A stretch of 64,000 nt of DNA from Brevundimonas bullata (GTDB taxonomy: Bacteria; Pseudomonadota; Alphaproteobacteria; Caulobacterales; Caulobacteraceae), in the NCBI RefSeq assembly GCF_014207965.1, contig NZ_JACHLM010000001.1:310001-374000 (forward strand), given 5' to 3'. The notes under the pieces were generated by a model that saw only the letters and a program-made list of their open reading frames with translations, did no database searches and was not told where the DNA came from. The position numbers were made by a program, and so were the translations under genes. Numbering within the stretch: the stretch's first letter is position 1; the number at the start of each line of letters is the position of its first letter. Below are positions 9,387 through 17,439 of the stretch, piece by piece.

Positions 9387-9926
9387 CTACACCTTCGGCG
9401 CGCGTGCGTCCTTGGGACGTTTCGCCGCCAGCAGGCTGAAGATCGCCAGCGCCAGGGAGATGAAGAAGTTCCAGCCCGCCATCGAAATCCCGAACAGGCT
9501 CCACGGCACGTCGCCGCAGCCGACGATGGGCTTCATCTCGGCCGTGCCGTCGGCCAGGGCGGCGAGGCCGCTGAGGTCGATGGTGGTCGACGGGGCGGCC
9601 GAGCAGGTGGCCGGCAGTTCCCACCACTTCAGTTCTCCGCCCGCGTGATAGCCCGCTGTGATCGCCCCGGTGAAGAAGACGGCGGCCAGCAGGAAGGAGG
9701 CGATGCGCGGCGTGCCGCGGCTGGCGCGGCTGAACACGGCCCAGAAGGTGGCGGCCCCGGCGATGGCCACAGCGGCCCAATAGACCTCGCGCTGCTTGAG
9801 GCAAAGGTTGCACGGCGGCAGGCCGGCGAACCGCTCGAAGGCGTGGGCCGCGCCCAGCATGGCAAGCGAGGCCGCCAGCGCGAAGGCGGTCCACCAGCGG
9901 GTCAGGCGTTGATACAGGCGCGTCAT
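9387..9926 (-). CDS. dsbB: Disulfide bond formation protein DsbB
   Basis: 179 residues, four predicted transmembrane helices. Inner-membrane quinone reductase that reoxidises DsbA. The first periplasmic loop has the CNLC pair (PPCNLCLKQRE), and the second loop has two more cysteines (ATCSAAP, VGCGD), which are the four redox cysteines. It lies upstream of coq7 and downstream of a DedA-like gene on the same strand, and the link with a ubiquinone gene fits its use of quinone. Confidence 0.9.
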   Translation of the reverse strand: MTRLYQRLTRWWTAFALAASLAMLGAAHAFERFAGLPPCNLCLKQREVYWAAVAIAGAATFWAVFSRASRGTPRIASFLLAAVFFTGAITAGYHAGGELKWWELPATCSAAPSTTIDLSGLAALADGTAEMKPIVGCGDVPWSLFGISMAGWNFFISLALAIFSLLAAKRPKDARAPKV

Positions 9927-9962
9927 GGCGCCTTTCTTAGACGCAGCCGAGGCCCGCGTCGA

Positions 9963-10544
9963 TCAGTGTCCGACAAGCTTGACCGCAAAGACGGCGCCGA
10001 CCAGCAGGACGAGGAAAAGCACGGTGAACAGGGCCAGCCGTTTCTCGATCACGGCCAGCATGGGCTCGCCCCAGCGCTTGAGCACGAAGGCCACCAGGAA
10101 GAAACGGGCGCAGCGCGTGATCACGCACAGGGCGACGAACAGAGCCAGATTGAACTGGAAGATGCCCGAGGCGATGGTGATCAGCTTGAACGGGATCGGC
10201 GTCAGCCCCTTGATCAGGATGACCCAGGCCCCGTGCTGCTGGAACAGGGCCTTGGAGGCCTCGAAGGTGTCGGCCTTTCCCAGTACGGCCAGCATCCACA
10301 TGCCCACCGGCTCCAGGAAGAAGCCGATGGCGTAGCCGAGCAGGCCGCCCAACACCGAGGCCACGGTGCAGACCGTGGCGTAGAAATAGGCGCGATCCGG
10401 TCGGGCCAGCACCATGGGCGCCAGCATGACGTCGGGCGGAATGGGGAAGAAGGAGCTTTCCGCGAAGGAGACCACGGCCAGCGACCGGGTAGCGTGACGG
10501 TGGCGGGCCAGAGAGAAGACCCAGTCATAGAGCTTGCGAAGCAT
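9963..10544 (-). CDS. YqaA/DedA-family membrane protein
   Basis: 193 residues with several hydrophobic helices and the SNARE-associated/VTT-type core (FAESSFFPIPPDVMLAPMVL near the start, GGLLGYAIGFFLE, LIKGLTPIPFKLITIASG). The family is implicated in lipid scrambling and membrane homeostasis. It is probably the first gene of a minus-strand operon with dsbB and coq7, with 36 bases before dsbB. Confidence 0.87.
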   Translation of the reverse strand: MLRKLYDWVFSLARHRHATRSLAVVSFAESSFFPIPPDVMLAPMVLARPDRAYFYATVCTVASVLGGLLGYAIGFFLEPVGMWMLAVLGKADTFEASKALFQQHGAWVILIKGLTPIPFKLITIASGIFQFNLALFVALCVITRCARFFLVAFVLKRWGEPMLAVIEKRLALFTVLFLVLLVGAVFAVKLVGH

Positions 10545-10736
10545 TCAGGCGTCCCGGTTGCGCCTGCGGCTCCTAGCAGGCCGCGACTGGACGCGCATCC
10601 GTCGATAATCGCCTGCGACACCGCAACGTGTCCTGTTTCGGATCAGCCCCGCCTTGCGCCCGACGGGGGGCGCCCATTAGGTTCCGCCCCAATCGGCGGC
10701 AGGAGCCGCCACTAAAATATTGAGAGGAGACGCGTC

Positions 10737-11825
10737 ATGCAGGACGCCGCCGCCAAACTCGACCAGGAAAACCCGCTGGGCGTGGACGGTTTCGAATTCG
10801 TGGAATTCACCGGCCCCGAGCCGGAATCCATGATCGCTCGTCTGGAGCTGATGGGCTTCACCCAGACCCATGTGAACCCGACCACGGACGCCGTGCGCCT
10901 GAAGCAGGGCGACATCACCATGCTGGTCAACCGCAGCCCCAAGGGCCAGGCGGCGGACTTCGCCAAGGATCATGGCCCCTCGGCCAACGGCATGGCCTTC
11001 CGCGTCGCCGACGCCAAGGCCGCCTATGAGGGCGCGCTGGAACGCGGCGCCCGCGCCGCCGAGGGGGTGCATGGCGGCGCTCTGGGGAACGACTATCCCT
11101 ACATCCTGCAGGGCATCGGCGGCAGCCTGCTCTACGTCATCGACCAGTACGGCGAGCAGGGCTCGCTATATGAGGCCTGGGACGAGATCGAGGGCTGGGA
11201 AGAGGCCGAGCGCAAGAACTCCATGGGTCTCGAAATCCTCGACCACCTGACCCACAACGTGCGTCGCGGCGAGATGCGCACCTGGTCGGGCTTCTACGGC
11301 TCGGTCTTCAACTTCGAAGAGCAGAAGTATTTCGACATCAAGGGCAAGGCGACCGGCCTGTTCTCGCAGGCCATGATCGCGCCCGACCGCGCCATCCGCA
11401 TCCCGCTGAACGAGAGCCAGGACGACAACTCGCAGATCGAGGAGTTCCTGCGTCGCTACAACGGCGAGGGCATCCAGCACATCGCCCTGACCACCGAGAA
11501 CATCTTCGAGACGGTCGAGGCCATGAAGGCGCGCGGCGTGGCCTTCCAGGACACGATCGAGACCTATTTCGAGCTGATCGACAAGCGCCTGCCCAACCAT
11601 GGCGAGGACGTGGAGCGGATGCGCAAGAACCGCATCCTGATCGACGGTTCCGACGAGGAAGGCCTGCTGCTGCAGATCTTCACCCAGGACACCTTTGGCC
11701 CGATCTTCTTCGAGATCATCCAGCGCAAAGGCAACGAGGGCTTCGGCAACGGCAACTTCCAGGCCCTGTTCGACTCGATCGAGCTGGACCAGATCCGTCG
11801 CGGCGTCATCAAGGTCGACGCCTGA
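10737..11825 (+). CDS. hppD: 4-hydroxyphenylpyruvate dioxygenase
   Basis: 362 residues. Converts 4-hydroxyphenylpyruvate to homogentisate in tyrosine breakdown. The vicinal-oxygen-chelate fold has the expected iron ligands: His170 in LDHLTHNV, His248 in GIQHIALTT and Glu326 in IFFEIIQRKG. A GAGAGGA ribosome site precedes the ATG. The 190-base upstream gap holds no gene. Homogentisate dioxygenase is not in the window; an FAH-family gene lies 2.6 kb downstream. Confidence 0.96.
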   Translation: MQDAAAKLDQENPLGVDGFEFVEFTGPEPESMIARLELMGFTQTHVNPTTDAVRLKQGDITMLVNRSPKGQAADFAKDHGPSANGMAFRVADAKAAYEGALERGARAAEGVHGGALGNDYPYILQGIGGSLLYVIDQYGEQGSLYEAWDEIEGWEEAERKNSMGLEILDHLTHNVRRGEMRTWSGFYGSVFNFEEQKYFDIKGKATGLFSQAMIAPDRAIRIPLNESQDDNSQIEEFLRRYNGEGIQHIALTTENIFETVEAMKARGVAFQDTIETYFELIDKRLPNHGEDVERMRKNRILIDGSDEEGLLLQIFTQDTFGPIFFEIIQRKGNEGFGNGNFQALFDSIELDQIRRGVIKVDA

Positions 11826-12011
11826 ATGAAGATGCGGCCGCCGCACTGGCTGCCCTGGCTCGGCCCGCTTCTGGCGGCCGGGGCCGGGGCGCTGGCCGGG
11901 GAATACTGGCTGGGGGGAGGCTTCTGGGTGGTGCTGTTCGCCGCCCTGTTCTGCGGCTTCGCCCCCATCCTGGCCTACCGCGTGTGGAAGCAACTGCACC
12001 ATCGGCGCTAG
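11826..12011 (+). CDS. Small two-helix membrane protein, 61 aa
   Basis: The ATG follows the hppD TGA directly (TGAATG), so it is probably translated by coupling. It encodes a Pro/Trp-rich N terminus and two hydrophobic stretches (LLAAGAGALAGEYWLG and FWVVLFAALFCGFAPILAY), ending in a basic tail (KQLHHRR). No family recognised. The tight junction and membrane pattern argue that it is real; there is no evidence of function. Confidence 0.55.
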   Translation: MKMRPPHWLPWLGPLLAAGAGALAGEYWLGGGFWVVLFAALFCGFAPILAYRVWKQLHHRR

Positions 12012-12016
12012 CCTTT

Positions 12017-12145
12017 TCCTCCCCACTCTGTGGGGAGGGGGACCGCGTAGCGGTGGAGGGGGCTACGCTGACATCCGCCGTCGAGCCGCCCCCTCCGTCA
12101 CGGTCGCTTGCGCGACCGCGCCACCTCCCCACAGAGTGGGGAGGA
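12017..12145. repeat. REP pair in inverted orientation (REPIN-like)
   Basis: The left unit (12017-12064) and the right unit (12086-12145) are inverted copies. Each has a CCTCCCCACNCTGTGGGGAGG hairpin followed by a CGCG/AGCGG or CGCTTGCGCG hairpin and a GGGGGC end. The gap between them is about 20 bases. The right unit ends a few bases before the asparaginase ribosome site. Confidence 0.85.
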
Positions 12146-12167
12146 AAGAACTGAGGGGAAACCGCCG

Positions 12168-13247
12168 ATGAAATCCGTCCTGACCGCCGCAGCCGCCCTG
12201 ACCCTGCTGGCCTCGCCGGCCCTTGCCCAAGAGGCCCCGACCTGGTCGCTGGCCATCCACGGCGGCGCGGGCGTGATCGAACGCGCCAACCTGAGCCCGG
12301 AACGCGACGCGGCCTATCGCGCCGGGCTTCAGGCCGCACTGGACGCCGGTTCGGCGGTTCTGGCCCAGGGCGGGTCCTCGCTGGATGCGGTTCAGGCCGC
12401 GGTTCAGACCATGGAAGACAACCCCCTGTTCAACGCCGGGCGCGGGGCGGTCTTCACCGCCGCCGGCCAGAACGAGCTGGACGCCGCCGTGATGAACGGC
12501 GCTGACGTATCCGCCGGGGCCGTGGCCGGCCTGACCCGCACCCGCCACCCCATCGCGGCGGCCCGCGCGGTGATGGAGCGCTCGCCCCACGTCATGCTGA
12601 TCGGCGAAGGCGCCGAGACCTTCGCCGCCTCGGTCGGGCTGGAACAGGTCGAGCCGAGCTTCTTCTTCACCGAAAGCCGCTGGCAGGCCCTGCTGAAGGC
12701 CCTGCGTGACAAGGGCCTGCCCCTGCCGCCGCGCCCGGCGGGCGCCCCGCCGGAACCCTCGACCCTGGGCAAACCCGTGCCTCTGGCCTCGCTCAACGAA
12801 GCCCCGCTGGACGAGCGCAAGTTCGGCACGGTCGGCGCCGTGGCTCTGGACAGCCAGGGGCGTCTGGCCGCCGCCACCTCGACCGGCGGCATGACCGCCA
12901 AGCAGTGGGGCCGGGTCGGCGACGTGCCGGTGATCGGCGCCGGCACCTACGCCTCCAACGCCGACGGCTGCGCCGTCTCGGCCACCGGATCGGGCGAGTA
13001 TTTCATCCGCGCCACCGTGGCGCGCGACATCTGCCATCGCACGGCCGTGGGGATGGCGGTACAGCCCGCCGCCGACGCCGAGATCGCAGAGGTCGGGGCC
13101 ATCGGCGGCAGCGGCGGCGTCATCGTCATGGGCCAGGACGGCGCGGTCGCCTTCTCGATGAACACCTCGGGCATGTATCGCGGCGAGGCCGGTTCGGACC
13201 GCACGTCGCGCGTCGCCATCTACGCCGACGAAGACGCCTCGCGATGA
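12168..13247 (+). CDS. Isoaspartyl peptidase / plant-type L-asparaginase, exported
   Basis: 359 residues from the ATG at 12168. Residues 1-21 are a signal peptide ending in ALAQ. Ntn-hydrolase of the plant asparaginase type: N-terminal WSLAIHGGAG, and the conserved autoprocessing threonine in FGTVGAVALDSQG (around residue 222) starts the beta subunit. It would hydrolyse isoaspartyl dipeptides or asparagine in the periplasm. First gene of an overlapping operon; the next ATG lies in its stop codon (ATGA). Confidence 0.9.
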   Translation: MKSVLTAAAALTLLASPALAQEAPTWSLAIHGGAGVIERANLSPERDAAYRAGLQAALDAGSAVLAQGGSSLDAVQAAVQTMEDNPLFNAGRGAVFTAAGQNELDAAVMNGADVSAGAVAGLTRTRHPIAAARAVMERSPHVMLIGEGAETFAASVGLEQVEPSFFFTESRWQALLKALRDKGLPLPPRPAGAPPEPSTLGKPVPLASLNEAPLDERKFGTVGAVALDSQGRLAAATSTGGMTAKQWGRVGDVPVIGAGTYASNADGCAVSATGSGEYFIRATVARDICHRTAVGMAVQPAADAEIAEVGAIGGSGGVIVMGQDGAVAFSMNTSGMYRGEAGSDRTSRVAIYADEDASR

Positions 13248-13612
13248 CCGGACAGGTCGTCGATCTGGCGCAGAAGTTCGGCGGCTTTTCCGACCACTGG
13301 CGGCCGCGCGTCGCCGCCCGGCTGAACGGTCAGGACGTGCGGCTGGTCAAGGTGCAGGGGATCTTCCCCTGGCACAGCCACGCCGACGCCGAAGAGATGT
13401 TTCTGGTCTGGAAGGGCCGGTTCCGGGTCGAGTTCCGCGACCGCATCGAGAACCTGGAGCCCGGCCAGTTCATCGTCGTGCCGCGCGGGGTCGAACACCG
13501 CACCGCCGCCGACGAGGAGGCCGAGGTGATGATCTTCGAACCCTCGGAGGTGATCAACACCGGCGACGCCCCGACCTCCGACTTCACCGCGCCGACAGGG
13601 CAGACGATATGA
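13244..13612 (+). CDS. Cupin-domain protein
   Basis: 122 residues. A single-domain cupin: motif 1 WHSHADAEEMFLVWKGRF has the His-x-His and Glu metal residues, and motif 2 PGQFIVVPRGVEHRTAA supplies the last His. This fits a small metal-binding enzyme or sensor; the substrate is unknown. It overlaps the asparaginase stop by 4 bases and the next gene by 4 bases, so the three are translated as a block. Confidence 0.88.
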   Translation: MTGQVVDLAQKFGGFSDHWRPRVAARLNGQDVRLVKVQGIFPWHSHADAEEMFLVWKGRFRVEFRDRIENLEPGQFIVVPRGVEHRTAADEEAEVMIFEPSEVINTGDAPTSDFTAPTGQTI

Positions 13613-14079
13613 CGACACGCGACCATCCCGGCGTCATCGCCCCGCCGCCGCTGATCTATCTCGGCTTCCTGCTGGCGGGATACGGCGTCGGCCAGCTGGT
13701 CAGCGAGCCGTCGCTGGGGCTCGACGTCAGTCTGAGGCGCGGCCTGGCCTTCGTCCTGGTGATCGCCGGCCTGCTGCTGGACGGGATCGCGGCGGGGACC
13801 TTCCGCCGTCTGGGCACCCCGCCCGAGCCGTGGAAGCCGACCACGGCCTTGGCCACCGGGGGCCTCTACAAGTTCAGCCGCAACCCGATCTATGTCGGTT
13901 TCGCCGTCACCTACGCCGGGTTCGCCATGGCCATGGACAGCCCTGTCGCCCTGGCCCTTCTGGTCCCCTGCCTGATGGTCGTGGACCGCTTCGTCATTCA
14001 GCGTGAAGAGCGCTATCTGAGCGCCAAGTTCGGCGCCGAATACCAGGCCTATCAAGGAAAGGTCCGCCGATGGCTGTGA
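13609..14079 (+). CDS. Isoprenylcysteine methyltransferase-like membrane protein
   Basis: 156 residues with three or four hydrophobic segments. The C-terminal half has the ICMT/phospholipid-methyltransferase (PEMT-like) signature: GLYKFSRNPIYVGF followed by REERYLSAKFGAEYQAYQGKV. These enzymes use S-adenosylmethionine at the membrane. Bacterial homologues are of unsettled substrate. It overlaps the cupin gene and the following small gene. Confidence 0.87.
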   Translation: MTTRDHPGVIAPPPLIYLGFLLAGYGVGQLVSEPSLGLDVSLRRGLAFVLVIAGLLLDGIAAGTFRRLGTPPEPWKPTTALATGGLYKFSRNPIYVGFAVTYAGFAMAMDSPVALALLVPCLMVVDRFVIQREERYLSAKFGAEYQAYQGKVRRWL

Positions 14080-14360
14080 CCCCGAATCGCCCCGCCCCGC
14101 ACGCCGACGAACTGTCAGAGATGGCCATCGAGGAACTGGACGCCGCCTGCGGCCTGCTGTGGGTCGAGATGAAGGCCATCACCCCCTGGGGCGACGTCTA
14201 TGAGGGGGTGGCCCTGTCCGGCCGCGCGGTCGAGATCGAGCGCCGCTATCTGTGGTCGCACGAGCCAGCCGGCGCCATCGCCGTCGAGGTCGAGGTGCGC
14301 GATCCGGCCTTGCGCACCGGGGCCGAGGCCCGCGCCGTGATCTCGCCCCCGAATAGTTGA
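14070..14360 (+). CDS. Hypothetical protein, 96 aa
   Basis: Starts 10 bases before the stop of the methyltransferase-like gene. Soluble, acidic, with no known motif (MAIEELDAACGLLWVEMKAI near the N terminus, then DPALRTGAEARAVI). Tail gene of the four-gene block that begins with the asparaginase. Coding is supported by the overlap and by codon usage; function unknown. Confidence 0.65.
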   Translation: MAVTPNRPAPHADELSEMAIEELDAACGLLWVEMKAITPWGDVYEGVALSGRAVEIERRYLWSHEPAGAIAVEVEVRDPALRTGAEARAVISPPNS

Positions 14361-14427
14361 TCGAACGGCGGCTTTACGACCGTCGAGACCGCTTCCCAAC
14401 CGTCCCGCCTCGGACTAGCTTCGCCCT

Positions 14428-15435
14428 ATGAAACTCGCCTCGCTCAAGCACGGCCGTGACGGCCGCCTCGTCGTCGTCTCCAAGGACCTGAACTGGTTCA
14501 CGGATGCCTTCCTGATCGCGCCGACGCTGCAGGCGGCGCTGGATGACTGGGACCGTTGTGAGCCGCTGCTGCGGGCCCTGGCCGAGAGCCTGGAGCATGA
14601 AGCCGTGCCGCGCGGCCGCTTCCACGAGCGCGACGCGGCCGCCCCCCTGCCCCGCGCCTATCAGTGGGCCGACGGCTCGGCCTATGTGAACCACGTCGAA
14701 CTGGTGCGCAAAGCGCGCGGGGCCGAGATGCCGGCGACCTTCTGGACCGACCCGCTGATGTATCAGGGCGGCTCCGATCAGTTCATGGGTCCGCGCGACG
14801 CCATCCCGCTGAAGGACGAGGCCTGGGGCTGCGACCTGGAGGCCGAGATCGTGGTCGTGACCGGCGACGTGCCGCTGGGCGCAACGCGCGACGAGGCCCT
14901 GGCCTCGATCCGTCTGGTCGGCCTGGTCAACGACGTGTCCTTGCGCAACCTGATCCCCGGCGAACTGGCCAAGGGCTTCGGCTTCGTCCAGTCCAAGCCG
15001 GCCAGCGCCCTGTCGCCGGTCTTCGTCACCCCTGATGAACTCGGTGATCGCTGGAAGGACGGCAAGCTGTCGGGCGAGCTTCTGGTCCAGTTGAACGGCG
15101 CCGAGTTCGGCAAGGCCGACGCGGGCGTGGACATGACCTTCGACTTCGGCGTGCTGATCGCCCATCTGGCCAAGACCCGCGCCCTGATCGCCGGCTCCAT
15201 CATCGGCTCCGGCACCGTGTCGAACAAGGACGCCGACGGCGGCCCGGGCAAGCCGGTGGCCGAGGGCGGTCTGGGCTATTCCTGCATCGCCGAGGTCCGC
15301 ACCGTCGAGACCATCCTGACCGGCGAAGCCAAGACCCCCTTCCTCAAGCACGGCGACACCGTCCGCATCGAGATGCTGGACGACGGGCGCCACACCATCT
15401 TCGGCGCCATCGAACAGACGGTCGCGCCCGCCTGA
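14428..15435 (+). CDS. Fumarylacetoacetate hydrolase family protein
   Basis: 335 residues. The FAH fold is seen in the metal site EAEIVVVTGD with upstream WGCDLE, and the LVNDVSLRNLIPGELAKGFG stretch followed by QSKPASALSPV. An N-terminal domain (~100 residues) precedes the catalytic part, as in the fumarylacetoacetases that cleave the last intermediate of tyrosine breakdown to fumarate and acetoacetate. Together with hppD 2.6 kb upstream this supports a role in tyrosine use, although other FAH-family hydrolases look similar. Confidence 0.85.
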   Translation: MKLASLKHGRDGRLVVVSKDLNWFTDAFLIAPTLQAALDDWDRCEPLLRALAESLEHEAVPRGRFHERDAAAPLPRAYQWADGSAYVNHVELVRKARGAEMPATFWTDPLMYQGGSDQFMGPRDAIPLKDEAWGCDLEAEIVVVTGDVPLGATRDEALASIRLVGLVNDVSLRNLIPGELAKGFGFVQSKPASALSPVFVTPDELGDRWKDGKLSGELLVQLNGAEFGKADAGVDMTFDFGVLIAHLAKTRALIAGSIIGSGTVSNKDADGGPGKPVAEGGLGYSCIAEVRTVETILTGEAKTPFLKHGDTVRIEMLDDGRHTIFGAIEQTVAPA

Positions 15436-15498
15436 TCTCCGCTTTTCGAGCGCCGTTCGCCGGGCTAGGCTGACGGCGTTCGGAAGGGGGAGCTTCAT

Positions 15499-16371
15499 AT
15501 GTCGTCGCAAACCATGAGCGCGCTGATCAGCATCAGCGTGGCCCTGGTCGTCGCCCAGCCGGCCGCGGCTCAGGCTCAGGCTCAGGCTCAGGCTCGCGAT
15601 GTACCCGCTGACTGGGACCTGACGCTCAAGCCGGAAGAAAGGCTGACGACCGCCCATACCGAATTCGACAACGGCCTGGTGCTGGGCGCGCGGTGCCAGG
15701 GCGCCACGTTCCAGGTCCTGATCGGCGGCCTGCCCGAGGCCCCTGCCGCGCGCGATCTGATGAGCGCGCGGCGCATGCTCGGCATCGGCTTCGGCGACGA
15801 CACCGTCTCCGAACAGGGCTTCATGATGGGCGACAACCGCAGCGTCGTCTTCGCCGAACGGCCCTCGTCGCTCGCCCGCAGCATGCGCAAGGGCGGAAGG
15901 ATGCAGATCGTCGTCGCCGGCGCCGGCGCCGGCGGTCGCAACCTGCGCTATGTCGTCGACTTGCCGCCCTCCAACGCCGCGATCGATCAGGCCCTGGGCG
16001 CCTGCGGCCACCCCCTGGTCGATCCCCGCGACCTCGAATTCGAGGGCCTGGAGGACGACGGCCTGCCGGCCAACATCAAATGGCGACGCATGCCAGAGAC
16101 CAGCTATCCTGAGGGCCGTACCTATACCGCGGGCTTCGCCGTCGTGACCTGCCTGGCCCGCCCGGATGGACGACTGTCGGACTGCGTCGTGGAAACCGAG
16201 TTCCCTGCCAACGGCGGGTTTGGCGACGCCGCGCTCAAGGCCACGCGATCCGGTCGCCTGGAGAACCGCGACGGCGGCGCCGTGCCGCTGACCCGCATCG
16301 TCTATCGGACCAATTTCAAAATGGGGGAACCGACATCGGGCGGCAGAATTCGCAGCAGCCGAAGCGAATAG
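15499..16371 (+). CDS. Exported hypothetical protein with a TonB-C-like end
   Basis: 290 residues; residues 1-~25 are a signal peptide. The mature start carries a short Ala-Gln repeat (AQAQAQAQA) from four tandem GCTCAG units, which may vary in copy number. The middle domain is not recognised. The C-terminal ~110 residues (YTAGFAVVTCLARPDGRLSDC, then ALKATRSGRLEN) resemble the TonB C-terminal-like fold of envelope proteins. A GGAGCTTCATATG ribosome site supports the start. Confidence 0.72.
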   Translation: MSSQTMSALISISVALVVAQPAAAQAQAQAQARDVPADWDLTLKPEERLTTAHTEFDNGLVLGARCQGATFQVLIGGLPEAPAARDLMSARRMLGIGFGDDTVSEQGFMMGDNRSVVFAERPSSLARSMRKGGRMQIVVAGAGAGGRNLRYVVDLPPSNAAIDQALGACGHPLVDPRDLEFEGLEDDGLPANIKWRRMPETSYPEGRTYTAGFAVVTCLARPDGRLSDCVVETEFPANGGFGDAALKATRSGRLENRDGGAVPLTRIVYRTNFKMGEPTSGGRIRSSRSE

Positions 16372-16403
16372 GTCGCCGTCGCCGTCAGTCGCGCAGTCAG
16401 CGA

Positions 16404-16431
16404 TTGACCCGGCGAATTCCGCCGCTAGATT
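16404..16431 (+). promoter_or_regulatory. Promoter for tRNA-Leu
   Basis: TTGACC at 16404-16409 and TAGATT at 16426-16431 are spaced 16 bases apart. Initiation ~7 bases downstream would leave a leader of about 13 bases before the tRNA at 16451. Confidence 0.5.
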
Positions 16432-16450
16432 GCGCGCCTCCCAGACCTGT

Positions 16451-16535
16451 GCGGGTGTGGTGGAATTGGTAGACGCGCTGGATTCAAAATCCTGTTCCGA
16501 AAGGAGTGCCGGTTCGACCCCGGCCACCCGCACCA
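16451..16535 (+). tRNA. tRNA-Leu (CAA anticodon)
   Basis: The 5' GCGGGTG pairs with 3' CACCCGC, followed by encoded ACCA. The anticodon arm GGATTCAAAATCC has CAA in the loop. A long variable arm (TGTTCCGAAAGGAGTG) and TTCGACCC T-loop confirm a class II Leu tRNA. It is isolated, with no other tRNA beside it. Confidence 0.97.
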
Positions 16536-16550
16536 TCTGTGCTTGGCTCG

Positions 16551-16577
16551 AAAGCCCCGTCGAAAGGCGGGGCTTTT
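16551..16577 (+). terminator. Terminator after tRNA-Leu
   Basis: AAAGCCCCG and CGGGGCTTTT form a stem around a TCGAAAGG loop, followed by GCTTTT, 15 bases after the tRNA. The following ~220 bases before the TetR gene hold no gene. Confidence 0.85.
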
Positions 16578-16798
16578 GCTTTTCCGGGTCTCTTCAGGCG
16601 CGAACGCCGGGACATCGGCGTCGCGCCAGGCCCGAGGACCGCGGAGCCCGTCGCCCTCACGGGCGGGGGTTTTTCATCCCAAGGCCAAAATCACCTTCCA
16701 GCCAGGGCCTCGCGAGGTCGGCGTCGTCGCGAACGCAGCCTCGGCCATTCTGACGCGTTGCGACGGTGAACAAAGGAATCTGCGGCCTCCCCTTGATT

Positions 16799-16820
16799 AA
16801 GCGGACACAAGTGTCCACTT
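16799..16820. promoter_or_regulatory. Palindromic operator before the TetR gene
   Basis: AAGCGGACAC-AA-GTGTCCACTT is a near-perfect 22-base palindrome with a single mismatched pair (C/A at the fourth position). It ends 10 bases before the TetR ATG, which is the usual place for an autoregulatory TetR-family operator. It overlaps the expected start of transcription or the leader. Confidence 0.7.
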
Positions 16821-16830
16821 GGCGTTCTCC

Positions 16831-17439
16831 ATGACTCGTCCCCTTAGAAAAGACGCCGCCGAACGACGCGAGGCGCTGCTGAAAGCGGCCGCCGAGGCTT
16901 TTGCGTATGACGGGCTGGACACGCCGCTGCACCTGATCGCCGAGCGGGCGGGGGTTGGGCGGGCGACGCTGTATCGCAATTTCGCCGACCGCTCCGAGCT
17001 GGCCCTGGCGGTGTTTGTCGGCCAGATCGACGACCTGGGCCGGCGCACGCACGAACGGCTGGACCACCCCGAGGTCTTCCTGTGGTTCCTGGCCCAGATG
17101 GTCGAGCTGATGATCCAGAGCGCGGGCCTGTCCAGCGCCATCCGCGACCTGAGGGACGAGGCCCTGGCCCCGATCCGCGCGGGTCTGAAGCAGGCGGGCG
17201 CCGAGGCCCTGGCGGTGTCGCAGGCGGCGGGGCGAGTGCGGCCCGATCTGACCGTCGAGGACATCCGGGTCCTCGCCCTGATGCTGGGCGCGCCCTCGCG
17301 CACCGCCCCGGCCGACGACCGCGACGCCCTGAGCCGCCGGGCGCTGGCGTTGGTGCTGGACGCGGTCCGGCCGCAAGCCGGTGAAGCTGAGTGGCCGCAA
17401 GCCGGCCAGGGAACAAGTCCGCAGGGGCGCCCCGCATGA
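16831..17439 (+). CDS. TetR/AcrR-family transcriptional regulator
   Basis: 202 residues. The N-terminal HTH is typical (EALLKAAAEAFAYDGLDTPLH, with VGRATLYRNFADRSELALAVF), followed by a helical ligand-binding domain. It is first in an operon with two efflux pumps and probably represses it through the palindrome at 16799-16820. A TTG 12 bases upstream is an alternative start. The ATG of the next gene overlaps its stop (ATGA). Confidence 0.9.
   Translation: MTRPLRKDAAERREALLKAAAEAFAYDGLDTPLHLIAERAGVGRATLYRNFADRSELALAVFVGQIDDLGRRTHERLDHPEVFLWFLAQMVELMIQSAGLSSAIRDLRDEALAPIRAGLKQAGAEALAVSQAAGRVRPDLTVEDIRVLALMLGAPSRTAPADDRDALSRRALALVLDAVRPQAGEAEWPQAGQGTSPQGRPA

Noticed and set aside
16451..16535. 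tRNA-Leu considered as an attachment site for an integrated element.
   Set aside because: There is no integrase nearby and no repeat of the tRNA 3' end in the window.
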